64,000 bases of DNA, taken from Tetrapyrgos nigripes (taxonomy: Eukaryota; Basidiomycota; Agaricomycetes; Agaricales; Campanellaceae). A program made the position numbers and the translations under genes. Of the stretch, positions 10,640 to 23,279 are shown one piece after another. A model generated the notes under the pieces. It searched no databases, was not told the origin of the DNA, and saw nothing but the letters and a program-made list of their open reading frames with translations. The stretch lies in the NCBI GenBank assembly GCA_013368315.1, contig JAACJM010000308.1, positions 20,266 through 84,265 on the forward strand, in the 5' to 3' direction. Position 1 is the stretch's first letter, and each line of letters begins with the position of its first letter.

Positions 10640-12590
10640 AATCATCTCATTCCTCTCTCCACAGTCTTCCTGAGTACAGACAACCACCAACTGCGAGGGA
10701 AGGAAAATCATATTTCTCTCAGAGCAATTTTTCTTAAGTCCCAGATGAATTTGTTGCTTGCAGCAGCATTGGTTTGTTGTTGAGGCCTAGATGATAGTGA
10801 GGAAGTCAGACAATAGAGGAAGGTGGGAAGTGAGGATTGGTGTTGGGATTGGAAGGAAAGAGAGAAAAAACTAGTCAGGAATCATCTAGCACTCCTGGAC
10901 AACCTTCTGCTGCCCCAGGGTTGGGGCTGGATACTCCTGTGTCCAAGAGTGCTAAAATGGTGATAGAAAAAAAGAAAATATCAGAGAAAACTCACCTGCA
11001 AATAGGTACACCCACATGTCTGACTCCCTGCTCACTTGTTGCACCCAGAAACCAACGCCCCACTTCTACAACTCTTAGTTGATTCATGCAAGTCAGTTTG
11101 AGCAATATGTCAGATTGATTGCAGGTTAGGCCAGCGTTAAAGGAATTTTGAGATGCAGAGAGGAAAAAGGGTTAAAAAATCCTAAGAAAGGATTGATTAG
11201 TTGATTAGTATTAATATAGAGTACTGATTGATGTTTTAAGACTCACCTAGATGCTATTGAGCAATAGAACAGTGAGTGTGAGTATGCTCACAGTGAGAAC
11301 AGCAAAGACTGGAGACCTGGGAACATTTTAATTGAATTCTATGGTTCTTAAAAGGGAAGATGACACTGAGTAGAAAGACATACAGGTTGAGAACAAGTCA
11401 AGCTTGATGAGTTTGAGAATCCTAATGGATTACCAGGTATCCAGAGACTGCTGTCTATGGATACTCATTAAAGATGGCAGTTGTAACCCTGGGCTTGAGC
11501 AGGAAGGCAGTGTCAAAGAGATAGATGGTCATACTGCAATTTCAGGAAGCTGTGGGCATTGAGGGAAAGTCAATGGTCATGCATGTACAGACAGAAGCAG
11601 ATTCTGTCTGTAGCAAAACAAAATGTATTTGTTTTCGCATTAAGTGGCCCTGAACCAGAACAAGGAAGAAAAGAAGAAGAAAGAAAGACACATATTTGTG
11701 GCTTTGTTTACATACAGCCTTATTCTTTAAGGCTTTAGGTAAACAGTCCACAACATGCACCTTGTCTCACAGTATTCAAAAAGCCTTTGGAATACATCAC
11801 TTGGATTTCATTAGATTGCAGGGTTCAGAAGGATGGAACAGATATGGCTTGAAAGGAGAGAGGGTCAGATTGGTGAGTAGTTCTGTCACATTTTTAGATT
11901 TCTTTAGATGCTGAAGTCGGTCTTTGCAGGATATTGAAGCTTCTCCAGGACTCAGTGTCTTTTGCTCGTTGACTTTGGGTCAATGGGTTTGACTGCTGAC
12001 TATGTGTCAACATGCCTGTTCAATTCACTCAGAAGGGTGTGTCCAATTGGGTATGGGCATGAGAATGACTGCAGGGATGGGGAGTGGCATGGGTAGTATC
12101 TTTGACTTGGAAGTGCTGGGTGCTGGGCTTGGTGCTAGTTCAGCCTGGAATGCTGCAGTACAAATACTTTCAGGTGAGTTTTCTTAGATTTTAGTCTTCT
12201 TCTTTTGCCATTGTAGCACACCTGGACCTGGGAATATGTAGCAACAACCCTGGGGCAGCAGAAGGTGGTCCAGGTGTACTGCAATAACTGATTCCTCTTC
12301 TATTTATTTCCTTTCCCCTTCTACATTTTTGAACACTCCTAATCCATCTGTTTCACAGCTTTCACTTACATAGTGTCCTTATTATGTATGCTTGCTTTCC
12401 ATTCCACCACACTTCTGCTTTGGCCTAGCAGTTGTGAAAGCAATGTAATTGAATGTATTGTGGGTTATTCTTGCTGGACAGTGTTGTAAAATGTTCAGGA
12501 GAATTATGCAGAATGTATCAAGACTTTCCCAGAAATAGCTAAAAATATGAATGGCAAAGTTGTTGCAAACCCTATCACTTGGCTAGGATG
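10640..12590. other. Gene remnants and a distant inverted repeat
   Basis: About 100 bases at 10870-10965 match the reverse complement of roughly 12200-12300 at about three quarters identity, sharing 'ttctgctgccccagggttg'. The sequence between them holds no clear gene. The two arms could be duplicated exons in opposite orientation or the ends of an old inverted element; no target duplication was found. Confidence 0.4.
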
Positions 12591-12591
12591 C

Positions 12592-12735
12592 ATTTTTTGG
12601 CACCTACCCTCCTCTCCCACTGTTCTTATGTACTTAATTTAAACATATAGTTAGTACATCTGCATTTAGCACTCCTCAGCAGAATATCTGGGCTTCGGCC
12701 TGTGTTGTGGCTAATCCTTCTTGAGTGATGAGCAG
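12592..12735 (+). repeat. R1 right-end fragment
   Basis: Matches only the last ~145 bases of R1, from 'gcattttttggcacc' to 'gatgagcagcagagg', with moderate divergence. Confidence 0.75.
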
Positions 12736-13906
12736 CAGAGGAGTAGAGTTGTGGGTTAAAAATCTTTGGAAGACATCAGAGAAACGAAGATCCTCTGCTA
12801 TCTGCTGCTTCTTCTTGGTATTCAGAGACAACTGTTGGACATGCTGAAAAGAACATTTAATCAACATAAGTTACTTGCAGGTAATGAAACATACTGTTTG
12901 ATGTCCAAAGCTAAAAAGTGTGAAACCTTCTTCTGCTGTGGGGGAGGGAGAGGAGGGCCCAGACATACTACTGGTATCTAGAACAGAACCTCTAGCAGTA
13001 GCTTTAGAGGAACAAACAACAGAGTTCCTTCTATTACTGTTCATTGGATCACCTGGCCCAGGATTGAGAGTTTTTCAGGTGTCAGACATCTGACGACAAC
13101 TCAGGTTGTTGAGCATCCTTTTCTTTTCAATGGTCATAATAGGGCTGCCGATCAGTAACACAAAGCCTCTCTCGTTTTTTTCTAGAAAAGGTTGTGATAT
13201 GCTGGAACAAAAGTAATTTGAGCTTAGTTTTTGTAGCAATAAAAAAAAAACATGAAGCATAGAGTACTCCATCTCAATGTATGAACTTGAAGCCATTAGC
13301 CTTATATATTCTCAATACTTCAGGATCCTGTGCACCTGGTGCTCCTCTCAGGCACAGGAGGGCCAACATAGCCCTCAGTATCCTCTGTGAACCCTTCAGA
13401 CTGAGTGCTCAATGGTTTTTGAGTTGAGTATCAAGTGTTTTTGTAGCCCTTTCTGAAGAGGAACACAGCCCAAGCCAGTGGGGAGTTTCTTCTGTACTTG
13501 ATCAACCTTGCACCTTGCCAAGGCATCCTTTGCTGTTTGGATTTCTTAGCAGCTCTTCAAGAGTGAGAGAGAGATGTACTGAGCTAAAATGGCTAGTCAG
13601 ATGCCAATCTGCATTTCTGTCCAACAGTGCTCAAATATTGGTCTTTTTCCATCCCCTTGGGCTTGTTAGAAAGCTAGGACACAAAGCTATCTGTAGATAT
13701 AGGTTGCCAATTTTCATACCAGGTACAAAGCAGCATCTTCATCTGCCAGATCTTCAGAAGTTGTAGAACCCTGATCAGCATTTCTCATGTGGGTACATAT
13801 ATGGGGTTGAGGATGAGGTGGAGGTGGAGATGCTGGTGGAGATGCAGGACTGGATGTCTGGATATCATGAGGAGTAGGAGTTGTGTCAGTGTCAGAATGG
13901 ATGTTC
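12736..13906. other. No gene identified
   Basis: Unassigned sequence between two R1 pieces. A minus-strand Pro/Ser-rich frame at 13714-13971 overlaps the start of R1 and is probably not coding. Confidence 0.4.
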
Positions 13907-14706
13907 GACATGAATTCAGATTCCAAGGCCACTGCACACAACCAGATAACTAGCAATGACTTGGAGACCACATCTCCAAGTTATTGCTAATGTTCTCCTT
14001 TGCCAAATTGCACTTCATCTTTGATTTCTTCACTGTTCATTTCCTACTTATACCATAGGCTTCTCATGTTCAAATGACATTGTTTACATTGCCCCCAAGC
14101 CTTCAACAGCGCTGCGGGTCCATACACTTCCATATGGTGCATCTATATACATGTTTTCTTAAAAGTTCTAACTCTTTGAGTTGAGACGTTTAGTGTACAC
14201 TTGTGCATTGCGTTCCCTATACTTACCCCGTTGACCTGCTACTTCTACACAGCCTTTCTTACGTTATTATCCATCTCCGGTTTCATTTTTGGCCAAATCA
14301 GTTCATATCTGCCTTCGCAATGTTCACTTTAAGTTACAGATCTCTTTTGATCAGTTATCTATCTCCTTTCATGACTTTACTCCATTCTGCTTTCCCTTTC
14401 ACATACCTTTTATATCCAAGTGTCCAGACCGCATCTGGTGCATTCCCTCCGCTTCCTGCGCTTCCTGCGATCCAGTCTGCCCTCGTCCAAGGTAGATCTC
14501 ACCCAGTCATCAGATCTGATAAATCCATCAGCAGGTGCCACATGTGTGAGCAGAGGCCTGTTGATGGGCGAAGTTTTGATGATCTGATTGCTGCTTGCTT
14601 TCTTCCCTCATCTCCTACCTCTTCTCCACAAGAAAGCAAGTTTGGTGAGCACACCTAGTGCACTTTTTGGTGGTTTAGACTGTTCTAACCACTGCCACTC
14701 AAGTCT
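13907..14706 (+). repeat. R1 copy 2, right-truncated
   Basis: Begins GACATGAATTCAG and follows R1 to 'ccactcaagtctgcag', where it stops and gene-like sequence begins. It keeps the ~170-base block missing from copy 1. Confidence 0.8.
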
Positions 14707-14719
14707 GCAGTCACAGTAC

Positions 14720-16075
14720 AGTGTGTGCACAGCTCGCATAGCCTCAAATGATGGGGACAAAGAGTTGAAGTCACTCAACAGCACACTGAACAGGACAAGC
14801 ACAGGAAAACCTGGCATCATGATGCCAGCCAGTGGTGAGAGTACTATGACAAAAGGAGCATCAAAGGAGTATCCAAAGAAAGACAGACATAGTACTTACA
14901 GTTATAATGTTATGCTCCTTGAAAAGCAGATCACCACCCAACTCTTCAATATCCCAGTTACGATCTGCTGTCACCATAGGAGCATCAAGGAGTTTGGGAG
15001 GCATGTCTGCTGCAGCAGCTTTAGGTTCTTCACCTAGGAGCACCTGGACAGAGAGTGGAGACAGCTTAATCACCTCAAGTCCCCATGCCATAGCAAAAAG
15101 CAGGAACAGACCAAATCTCCAAAGGACTCTGTGGGTAGCTGGTGGAAGGCCTAGCATAGGGTTGGGAATGATTGGGCTGAAGGAGTGCTCAGTGACAAGT
15201 TGGAACCAACAGTCGCTTATTGAAGATGTTTGTGGCAGACTGAAACACCTTTTGCCAAAATTCCTGTCGTTCATCGTTATTCCCATCACCACTGCAACAA
15301 TAAGTCAGGATATATTTTCTCTGACCTGCACAGCTGTTTCAAGGCTGAAACCATTTGCAAAGCTCTCCTCAGCAAGGTTTGGATCAAAAGTGGCTTATTG
15401 GACATCAACCCCTCCTCCATTATCTGTAGAAAACATGGCTTAGATGGCTCAATCTCATATCAGTGAATTTGCGTTTTGGTGCCTAACACACCATTCTGTG
15501 AGCACAAGGTCTCTGGGCTGGATTCAAAATAAAGGTTACGCCTCATCAGAAAGCAATTTTATGGCTGTGATAATCTGTGTACTTATTTACATAGAATGCT
15601 TACATACTTATCCAAAGAATTGTGTGGTCTGAAAACACAAACAGGTACTCTTGCATCGCCTGTAATCCCAATTAAATGTGCACTACAATAAAGACAGTCA
15701 ATGTGAACCACCTCCATGATGAGGTTCTCACTCCAGTCAAAGTAGGGCTGGACCATCCATCCACACATGATGCTATTCTTGTTGACTGCATCTCATTTGC
15801 TGCTGCTGCATCTGAGTCTGGGGCGAACACTTGCCTGTGTGACTGCTTCACTGATTTTTTACTCAAGGTCCTTGAGGGTCTTCCCTTGGACTAATACCTC
15901 TGGAGCTTCCCAGTGTAGTTTTATTGAAAGCTGTTGGTTGGCCAGCAATAGAACTTTTGAGCCACATGTCAATTCTACCAAAATTGACCTCAAAGGTTAC
16001 CAACATCTTGACTGTCTTTGATGCTGAAAATCCAATAGTCCGGGGGCTATGTGGGTGATTCTGACGCTTACACAA
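14720..16075 (-). pseudogene. Fragments of an unidentified multi-exon gene
   Basis: The clearest exon is on the minus strand at about 15230-14900 (SPIIPNPMLGLPPATHRVLW … NWDIEELGGDLLFKEHN), ending before GTAAGTACTATG. Another coding-looking stretch is at 15768-15600 (CGWMVQPYFDWSENLIMEVV … GDARVPVCVF). Frames break between the pieces. I do not recognise the family. R1 copy 2 abuts the 3' side and may have truncated the gene. Confidence 0.4.
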
Positions 16076-16439
16076 TTTTTGGCTGCCTATTCCAAACCAT
16101 CATCCATAATACCACTGGTGTGAACTCTCGTGTATATAGAACCCTCACATTGCTTTGAGACAAGTGATACCCAAAAATGTAAAGAATACCACCTGTGAGG
16201 GCAGTGTGAAGTATGTTTTTGGGCAAGGCATGAGTGTCATTCCTATGAGTTAACATATCTTCTGGTTTTCTCAGTGCCTGCTGTCTATTTTGATCACTCT
16301 TGTATGTGCTAAGTAGGTCTTGCAACATCAGATAAGTATACAATGACATTGTCTACTCACCTTCTAATTTCCTCTTTACTTCCTTTCACCAATTGAAACA
16401 TTCAGCCATCTCTCTGACCTTCATGTCCAGAAGAGCATT

Positions 16440-17996
16440 TGTTGACGCTGATTTCAGGTACATGTATTTTGTATTTCATTGCCTGTGGAAAGCACTAACC
16501 TGTGGAAAGCACTAACCAAAATGGACTCATCACCATCATTCAGGAGAAAAACCACACTGGTCACTGGCCAGGCCCTCCAGAGAAGCCATTCATTCCATAG
16601 AAAATCACTTTCAAAGACATGAAGCGTGTCATATTGGACCAGAGGAACAGATTCACTACAGCCACACCCCATCCAGACTGCTTCATCCACGTCTCTGTAT
16701 ATGGTGCTGCAACAGTCTTGAAAGTGACAGCAGCAGTGAAGATGCAACAGTCTTGAAAGTGACAGCAGCAGTGAAGAAGACAGCACCAGCTGCTCAGATG
16801 CCCTTGACATTCTGCATTTACTGACTCTTACTCATGCAGCTTCTCAATATACTCATAGATGATCAGTGTTCTGAGTCAATTGACCAACTGAGCATCTTGC
16901 AAACTATTTAAGTCCCATACACAGTTGCTAGCTCCAAAAGCAAGTCATTTTCTGTGTTGGCTGAAGACATGTTGCAGCTAGGATCTCCGGTAAACTTTCA
17001 CTTCTACTTGATAACATTAATCTATGTCTTATGCTTGCATTTGCAGGTGTTATTCACACCCCCAGTCCTGTTCATGGGCTACTAGATTATCATTGTTGAT
17101 TTGGGTGAGGTTGATACAGCTACTTCTAGTCAAGATGTACACGAAGTTCCAAATTTGAGGTCTCTCAAACTAGTCATCACTCCTGTGTGTACCTGACCTT
17201 TTCAGGGTTGATTTTCTGATATGAGAATAATAGGCTGTCTTGACTACAAGCTCAAAGACTGTTCAACCATCATCAGGAGCACTCGCAAGTGCTTTGACGC
17301 AAGGTATAGATCATACTATTTTACTGTTATGTGCCTTGCTGACTGTTTATCCCACAGATTTCAGCAATAAGGCAACTACATCATCTAAGGCAGGCTCTGC
17401 TGAACATGCTGAAACCTCAGCAAAGCAAGAAGTAGCTTCATGGCTTTGAGACCAGCTTCGAGTCCAAGATGACTTTAACTATGATCAAGACCTCCTCACT
17501 CTACTATCCCATCTCCTGCTCCAGAATCCTGATGTGGTCAAACTCTCTGGACATTAGTTGGGAAGTTTGTCAGGAAATACAACAATAGCCAATGTCCTGT
17601 CAATGTAAGTCAGTTTTCTTGACTCTGCTATCTCTGCTCATACAAACAGCTTGATATCAGAATAAATCTATGGCAAAGAAGGCCCTTGTCCAAGCACTCT
17701 CTCAAGGACTGACTTGGCTGGCAGGTATTGAAGAGGGATACTGCTATATTTCTTATTACGGTGAAGATAGAAAGAGTCTGGACCCAGCAATTATACTGCA
17801 CCTGCAAACACAAAATACATGTGCTGCTGGGGCTGGGATGTTACTTGGATTCCTATGTCGTCAATTGGGGTCAAGAATATCTGGCAAAGGCTGTATTTGT
17901 TCCATTGAGCTCATGACTATAGTGATCAATGTTTTATTTACACTTGAAATACTGAATACAGCTTCCAAACCTTTCATGTCCTACCATCTTGTCTGA
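16440..17996 (+). pseudogene. Exon-like remnants on the + strand
   Basis: Coding-looking pieces include 16520-16800 and an open frame at 17670-17996 (MAKKALVQALSQGLTWLAG…). Two micro-duplications are visible: 18 bases, 'cctgtggaaagcactaac', near 16477-16515, and about 33 bases, 'caacagtcttgaaagtgaca…', at 16710 and 16744. No family recognised and no continuous gene model possible. Confidence 0.35.
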
Positions 17997-18083
17997 AACA
18001 ACGTTCAACTCTTGATTCTGATGGGTATTCCTGGTCTGTGGGATGTGGATATTAGTTCAAATCCTTCTTTTAAATTGATGATC

Positions 18084-19277
18084 GACATGAATGTGGATTC
18101 CAAGGGTAGGGAGCATTTTTGAAGGCCTCTGCACACAACCAGATAACTAGCAATGACTTGCAGACCACATCTCCAATTTATTGCTAATGTTCTCCTTTTG
18201 CCAAATTGCACTTCATCTTTGATTTCTTCACTGTTCATTTCCTACTTGAAGCATACGCTTCTCCTGTTCAAATAACATTGTTTACATTGCCCCCAAGCCT
18301 TCAACAGTGCTGCGGGTCCATACACCTCCATATGGTGCATCGACATACATGTTTTCTTAAAAGTTCTAACTCTTTGAGTTGAGACTTTTAGAGTACACTT
18401 GTGCATTGCGATCGCTACACTTACCTGCTTGACCTACTACTTCTACAAAGCATTTCATACCTTATTATTCTCTCCTGTTTCATTCTTGGGCAAATCGGTT
18501 AATATCTGCCTTCGCAATGTTCACTTTAAGTTAGAGATCTCTTTTGATCAGTTATCTCCTTTCATGACTTTACTCCATTCTGCTTTCCCTTTCACATACC
18601 TTTTATATCCAAGTATCCAGACCGCATCTGGTGCATTCTCTCCGCTTCCTGCGCTTCCTGTGATCCAGTCTGTCCTGGTCCAAGCTAGATCTCACCCAGT
18701 GATCAGATCTGATAAATCCATCAGCGACCACATCTGGTGCATTCTCTCCACTTCCTGTGCTTCCTATGATCCAGTCTGCCCTGGTCCAGGCTAGATCTCA
18801 CCCAGTCATCAGATCTGATAAATCCATCAGCAGAGGCCTGTTGATGGGCGAAGTTTTGATGATCTGATTGCTGCTTGCTTTCTTCCCTCATCTCCTACCT
18901 CTTCCCCACAAGAAAGCAAGTTTGGTGAGAACATCTAGTGTGCTTTTGGTGGTTTAGACTGTTCTAACCACTGCCACTAGCTGGTAAGCTTCGCTTCTAC
19001 AGTCTGTTTAAGCGTTGCTAACACTCTTAGAGCGTACAGATATCAGCCAGACACTCATCGCTCTACAGCTGTAATAACACTCCCCTTTGGATCTCTCTTG
19101 TAGATCCAGCCAGTAGGACACAATTTTTGGCACCCACCCTCCTCTCCCACTGTTCTTATGTACTTAAGTTAAACACATAGTCAGTACATCTGTATTTAGC
19201 GCTACTTGATCTGCAGAATGTATTTGGGCTTCGGCCCAGGTTGTGGCTAATCCTCCTTGAGTGATGAGCAGCAGAGG
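18084..19277 (+). repeat. R1 copy 3, longest uninterrupted copy
   Basis: Runs from GACATGAATGTGG to 'gatgagcagcagagg' and carries the intact 'cttgtagatccagcc' where copy 1 is interrupted. It has a private internal tandem duplication of 106 bases (18620-18831). No target duplication is evident. Confidence 0.8.
18620..18831 (+). repeat. 106-bp tandem duplication inside R1 copy 3
   Basis: Two consecutive 106-base units, each from 'gaccrcatctggtgcattct' to 'gataaatccatcagc', differ at several sites. The other R1 copies have a single unit. Confidence 0.9.
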
Positions 19278-20221
19278 TTGACTGACAAATTGCAGGAGAT
19301 TGACTCTCAGCTTGGTAGTCCTCAAAATGAGGTGTTAGCTGACATTGCTGTCAAGGATAGCTTCCATCAAAACCATCATAAGGGTAAGAAAATGAACATT
19401 GGAATTAATGCAGCGTCTGTATCTTTTGGACTCATCACTCTGTAAAATCCCCCTCTGCAGACCCTTTCATTTGCTGGTGTGCCTACATCTGAGCCACTGT
19501 CAATCTCATTTTTGTGTTTGATGGTCCAAATTGCCCAGAAGTGAAACAAGCAAGCTAAGAAAATGATATGTGCATTTCGGTTTCATGTTTACGATGCAGT
19601 GAGTGTTTATACTATGTCTTTTGTTTTTTTGCTTACAACAGTCCTGTAATTTTCTGGTATTTTTCCATATTTTGGTTCACTGCAGGTCAGTGATATATAG
19701 ATGCTTGTAGGCTACGTGGTCTTTGACACTCTTACAAAGAAAGAAAAAAATACAGAAAAAATCCAAAAAACATACCAAAAAAAATTGTTTTGGCTACTTC
19801 AGTGCATAGGAAACACTTTGGTGAGTCAGAAATTTAAATGTACTGGTACTCCTGATACCCAGAAGCAATCCAAACATGGCAATGCAGCCACAATTCAGTA
19901 GTATGTACAAATGGCATTGTTGCTCACAGCTTTCCCTTTCCTTCTTTCAAATCCACCCTCATGGCCTTAGAACTCTATGACTTCCTTCTCTATGTGTTTG
20001 TGCTCTTTGTCGTGGTGATAGTCATGTTGTTTAGTGTGATATGTTGGCAATGTTAGCAGGCTGGCAGGTGAGTAGCTTGGTTTTCTGATTTTCATCCAAT
20101 CTTGCTCATGCACGCTTTTTAAACCCTTTTGCCATCTCTGCTAGGTATCAGTACTTCCTTGAGGTGATTCAGACTTTGAAAGACATGATCCAACTTGTCC
20201 AGTGAGTGACCACTTCTCACA
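19278..20221. other. No clear gene
   Basis: A short + strand exon-like start (LTDKLQEIDSQLGSPQNEV) follows R1 at 19276 and ends at a possible GTAAGAAA donor near 19384. The rest is AT-rich and unassigned. Confidence 0.35.
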
Positions 20222-20384
20222 GCAGGCATATCCCAGTAAATACAGTGCCATACGGCAGTATTACCAGAACCTTACTACCAATTTTGGGATTACTGGGGTA
20301 TTACCAGAACCAGTAATCCCAAAATTGGTAGTAAGGTTCTGGTAATACTGCCGTATGGTGCCGTATTTACTGGGATTTGCCTGC
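20222..20384. repeat. 163-bp near-perfect hairpin (MITE-like)
   Basis: The left arm (GCAGGCATATCCCAGTAAAT…) is repeated in reverse complement on the right with only three or so mismatches over about 75 bases, leaving a loop of about ten bases. The arm words CAGTAAATACAGTGCCATAC and CAGTATTACCAG resemble the interspersed repeats at 28085 and 56280, so this looks like a folded short member of that family. Confidence 0.85.
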
Positions 20385-22530
20385 CATGTCTTTTACAGAA
20401 CAATACACATCCTAATTCTCTCCCCTTCCACTTCAAGTTGCACATGTGACTCCAATACCATCACCACTGATCCTGACACAGTCTAAAATGTGTCTGAGCA
20501 CAGTGAGCACCTCTATATGTGAAATTTCAGACCAACTGATACTGACACTTTTCAGACTGTTATTTCTTGGACCTGCACATCCATGCAACTTGACTTGAGT
20601 GAAAACGTGTCCAGCAATTCCAAACACACTTGCACTGATTGATTAATCCCTCGTTGTTGATTATATGCATATGCATGTCTCTTTCTTGGCAAACACATCT
20701 ATTATGCAAATTAGTAGTTGTACCAGTATTCCTAATAGCATCTATGAAGCTATTTTGTACTACTAATTCACTGAGACTTGAGCTGTTGTGAGTATGCTGG
20801 AGGCATGTTATTGTTTGGATAGACACACAGATCAGACGCAGTCCTCTTTCTTCTCATCCAGAACATCTACTGCTTACATCGACAAGCTCAACAGCTCTCT
20901 GTGTCTGAAACCAAGAGAACTCATTCAAGATTGACCTACTATCTTGTAGTCTTCAAGCCTCAAACTGTTTTTTTGGGGGTTGATGAAGTCGAGAATGTGA
21001 GCTTGGTCAGGCATGAATTGAGTTATATTTGGGCAGGAGATGCTATGCTAGCTTGTTGAGATAGGTGAGTTGTCAGTTTGGGCAGGAGATGCTATGCTAG
21101 CTTGTTGAGATAGGTGAGTTGTCAGTTTCACTTGGTCACAAAACCAGTTTACACATCACATTCCGACCATTGGCAGATACATTGTGTAGAGAACATATCT
21201 TAAATATCACATGATTACTACTGTATATACCAGGCCTTGCATATGTAGATACATCACTTGTCTTTGTTTATACTTATACACTAGTCAATCTTATGGGTTG
21301 AAGTGCTATAGTGGCCATAGAGCCTCCTACAGGTATTAATAAGGGGTAGTTGCCTTACACTTTTTTTAGCACCAACATTAGATTGGTAGTGCTTTGAATT
21401 TTCAGCCAGTTGCCAAGTAGCATCTTCTACAATGAAAGTGTACATTACTACACCCCAAGTGCACTTCCTAGGTCTCTGCAACAGATCTCTAGAAATATAA
21501 ACATGCCATTAGCAAGATAGACAATAACAACAACCCCATGCCTAGGATGTCAGACCACTCTGCCATGAAGACAGTGGATACAGCAAATCTCCAACAAGAT
21601 CACTCACCCACTATATCTACCAACCCAGTGGAAATACCCCTGGCAGGATACACTGTTCCCTACTGCTCCAACTGGAGCAGTGCAGCAGCAGAAAAGTAGG
21701 ACAGAATTGCATGTGTCAAACCAATCATCTGGATCCTCAAGTTTGTCAAAGTCCTCAAATATCCAACGATAATTTGGTTGCATGCTGGGCAGTAGATGTA
21801 ACTAGTCACATAGTGGATAGTAATGGAGTTAAGCTTTGATTAGGAACACGACTCAGTGTTTACAGACTCGAGACTATTAACATTTGGATCAGACATTGAT
21901 CAAGATTGATCTGAATGGTTTAAGAAGTTGAGAAAGAGTTAGAAAAAGTTATAGAGTGTGCCACAGTGTATTTCAAGTAGAGATACAATGTATATGGGTA
22001 CAAAATAGCAAGCTGGCATTGCACCTATAACAATGTAGCTTTTATACTACAAAAATAAACTACCCTCCTCATGGATACTGTCTTGTTAACATCTTTGCAT
22101 CTCCTGATAGCTACTTATCACTATCTCAACCTCCTCATTCCTCAGTTCCGATGGCTGTTCATCTTGAGGCTTTTCTCTTGACACATCTGTATCTATTGTT
22201 ACCTTTCTACGTGTCCCATGACACTCCTCGCACCTCTTTTTGGTCCTCATATTCCCTCATGTTTCCCTCTTGATATGACTTCTATCAAGCCTCATTGCCT
22301 ATCCTCAAGTCACCTGTTTGATATCCATCAGTCTGTGCATTCAGTTCCATTTTCTGCAGGTATCTTAATTCAATTCGTTATCTACGGGTGCTGATCCAGG
22401 TTGCTTCTGGCCTTTCCCTCCTAATTAGGAAGGCCATGGCGAGCCCCTGGAGGGATTTAGGGCAGTATATCTATTATCTGGGTCATTTGCAAAAGCTGTC
22501 TGGATAAGATATCAGTCATTTATACAAAAG
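20385..22530. other. No gene; one short tandem duplication
   Basis: A 49-base unit beginning 'tttgggcaggagatgctatg' is duplicated at 21028-21125. Nothing else in this stretch could be assigned. Confidence 0.45.
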
Positions 22531-22539
22531 CATTACAGC

Positions 22540-22960
22540 ATCAGCTGGATTTAGTACTAGTCAATCCTCATTCGATGAAGCTCGTTGAAACAGAAGGGAC
22601 CAGGAAGAAGCTGGTACAAAGGATGATTGGTCCTTTTGAAGTGATGGAGAGGATAAATCCTCTTGTTTATTGATTGCGACTACCAGACAATTATCCCATG
22701 CACCTGGTGTTCAACATCGTCCATCTGAAACTGTACTGACTGTCTTCTCAGGAGTTTGGAGAGAGAAGCCAATTACCGCCCACTAGAGACATAGCTGGAA
22801 TTAGTAAGAATACGAAGTTGAAGCGATAATCGGACACAAGTTGACAGGATGCAAACAGGTGTTAGGTGGAAGAGGTGTGGGTCACCAAATATGACCTATG
22901 CAGGAGTATCTTCAGGCTAATCGACTTATTTAAGCAAAACAGTAAATAGTTGTAAATAGT
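22540..22960 (+). pseudogene. Ty3/gypsy chromovirus remnant: integrase C terminus and chromodomain
   Basis: On the + strand the frame reads 'RKKLVQRMIGPFEVMERINP', then 'LRLPDNYPMHLVFNIVHLKL', the conserved post-catalytic region of chromovirus integrases. Then, after a frameshift, 'EYEVEAIIGHKLTG' follows, the start of a chromodomain. Stops interrupt the frame (Y*LRLP) and the chromodomain decays after that. No LTR was matched to it. It belongs to a different lineage from the element at 30826-38736. Confidence 0.75.
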
Positions 22961-23279
22961 TCTTTCTTTCTTTGTACCTCCATCTGGATTGTAGCTGGTG
23001 AGAAGTGCCTACTCATCTGGACTTACTTTGTCTCTTTTCTGTCTTTGATTGTTTTACAGAATGACAGGTGGAGCTTCTAGAGCTCTCCATTGTTTCAATT
23101 CCTTTTCTTCATCAATCAATGATAGACATGTCAGAATCATTGATAAGTAGAAGGTGGAGCTTTTAGAGCTAATCTGAAAAAGATAAAAGAACATTCCCTG
23201 TGTAGCTGGTACTCTTTGTTGTTTGCTTCTGTCCATAACTACCTGGGTCAAGCCATAGACTCCTATGGCATCCCTTCCC

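Noticed and set aside
13714..13971. Pro/Ser-rich minus-strand protein
   Set aside because: It starts inside repeat R1 and runs through low-complexity sequence; no splice or family support.
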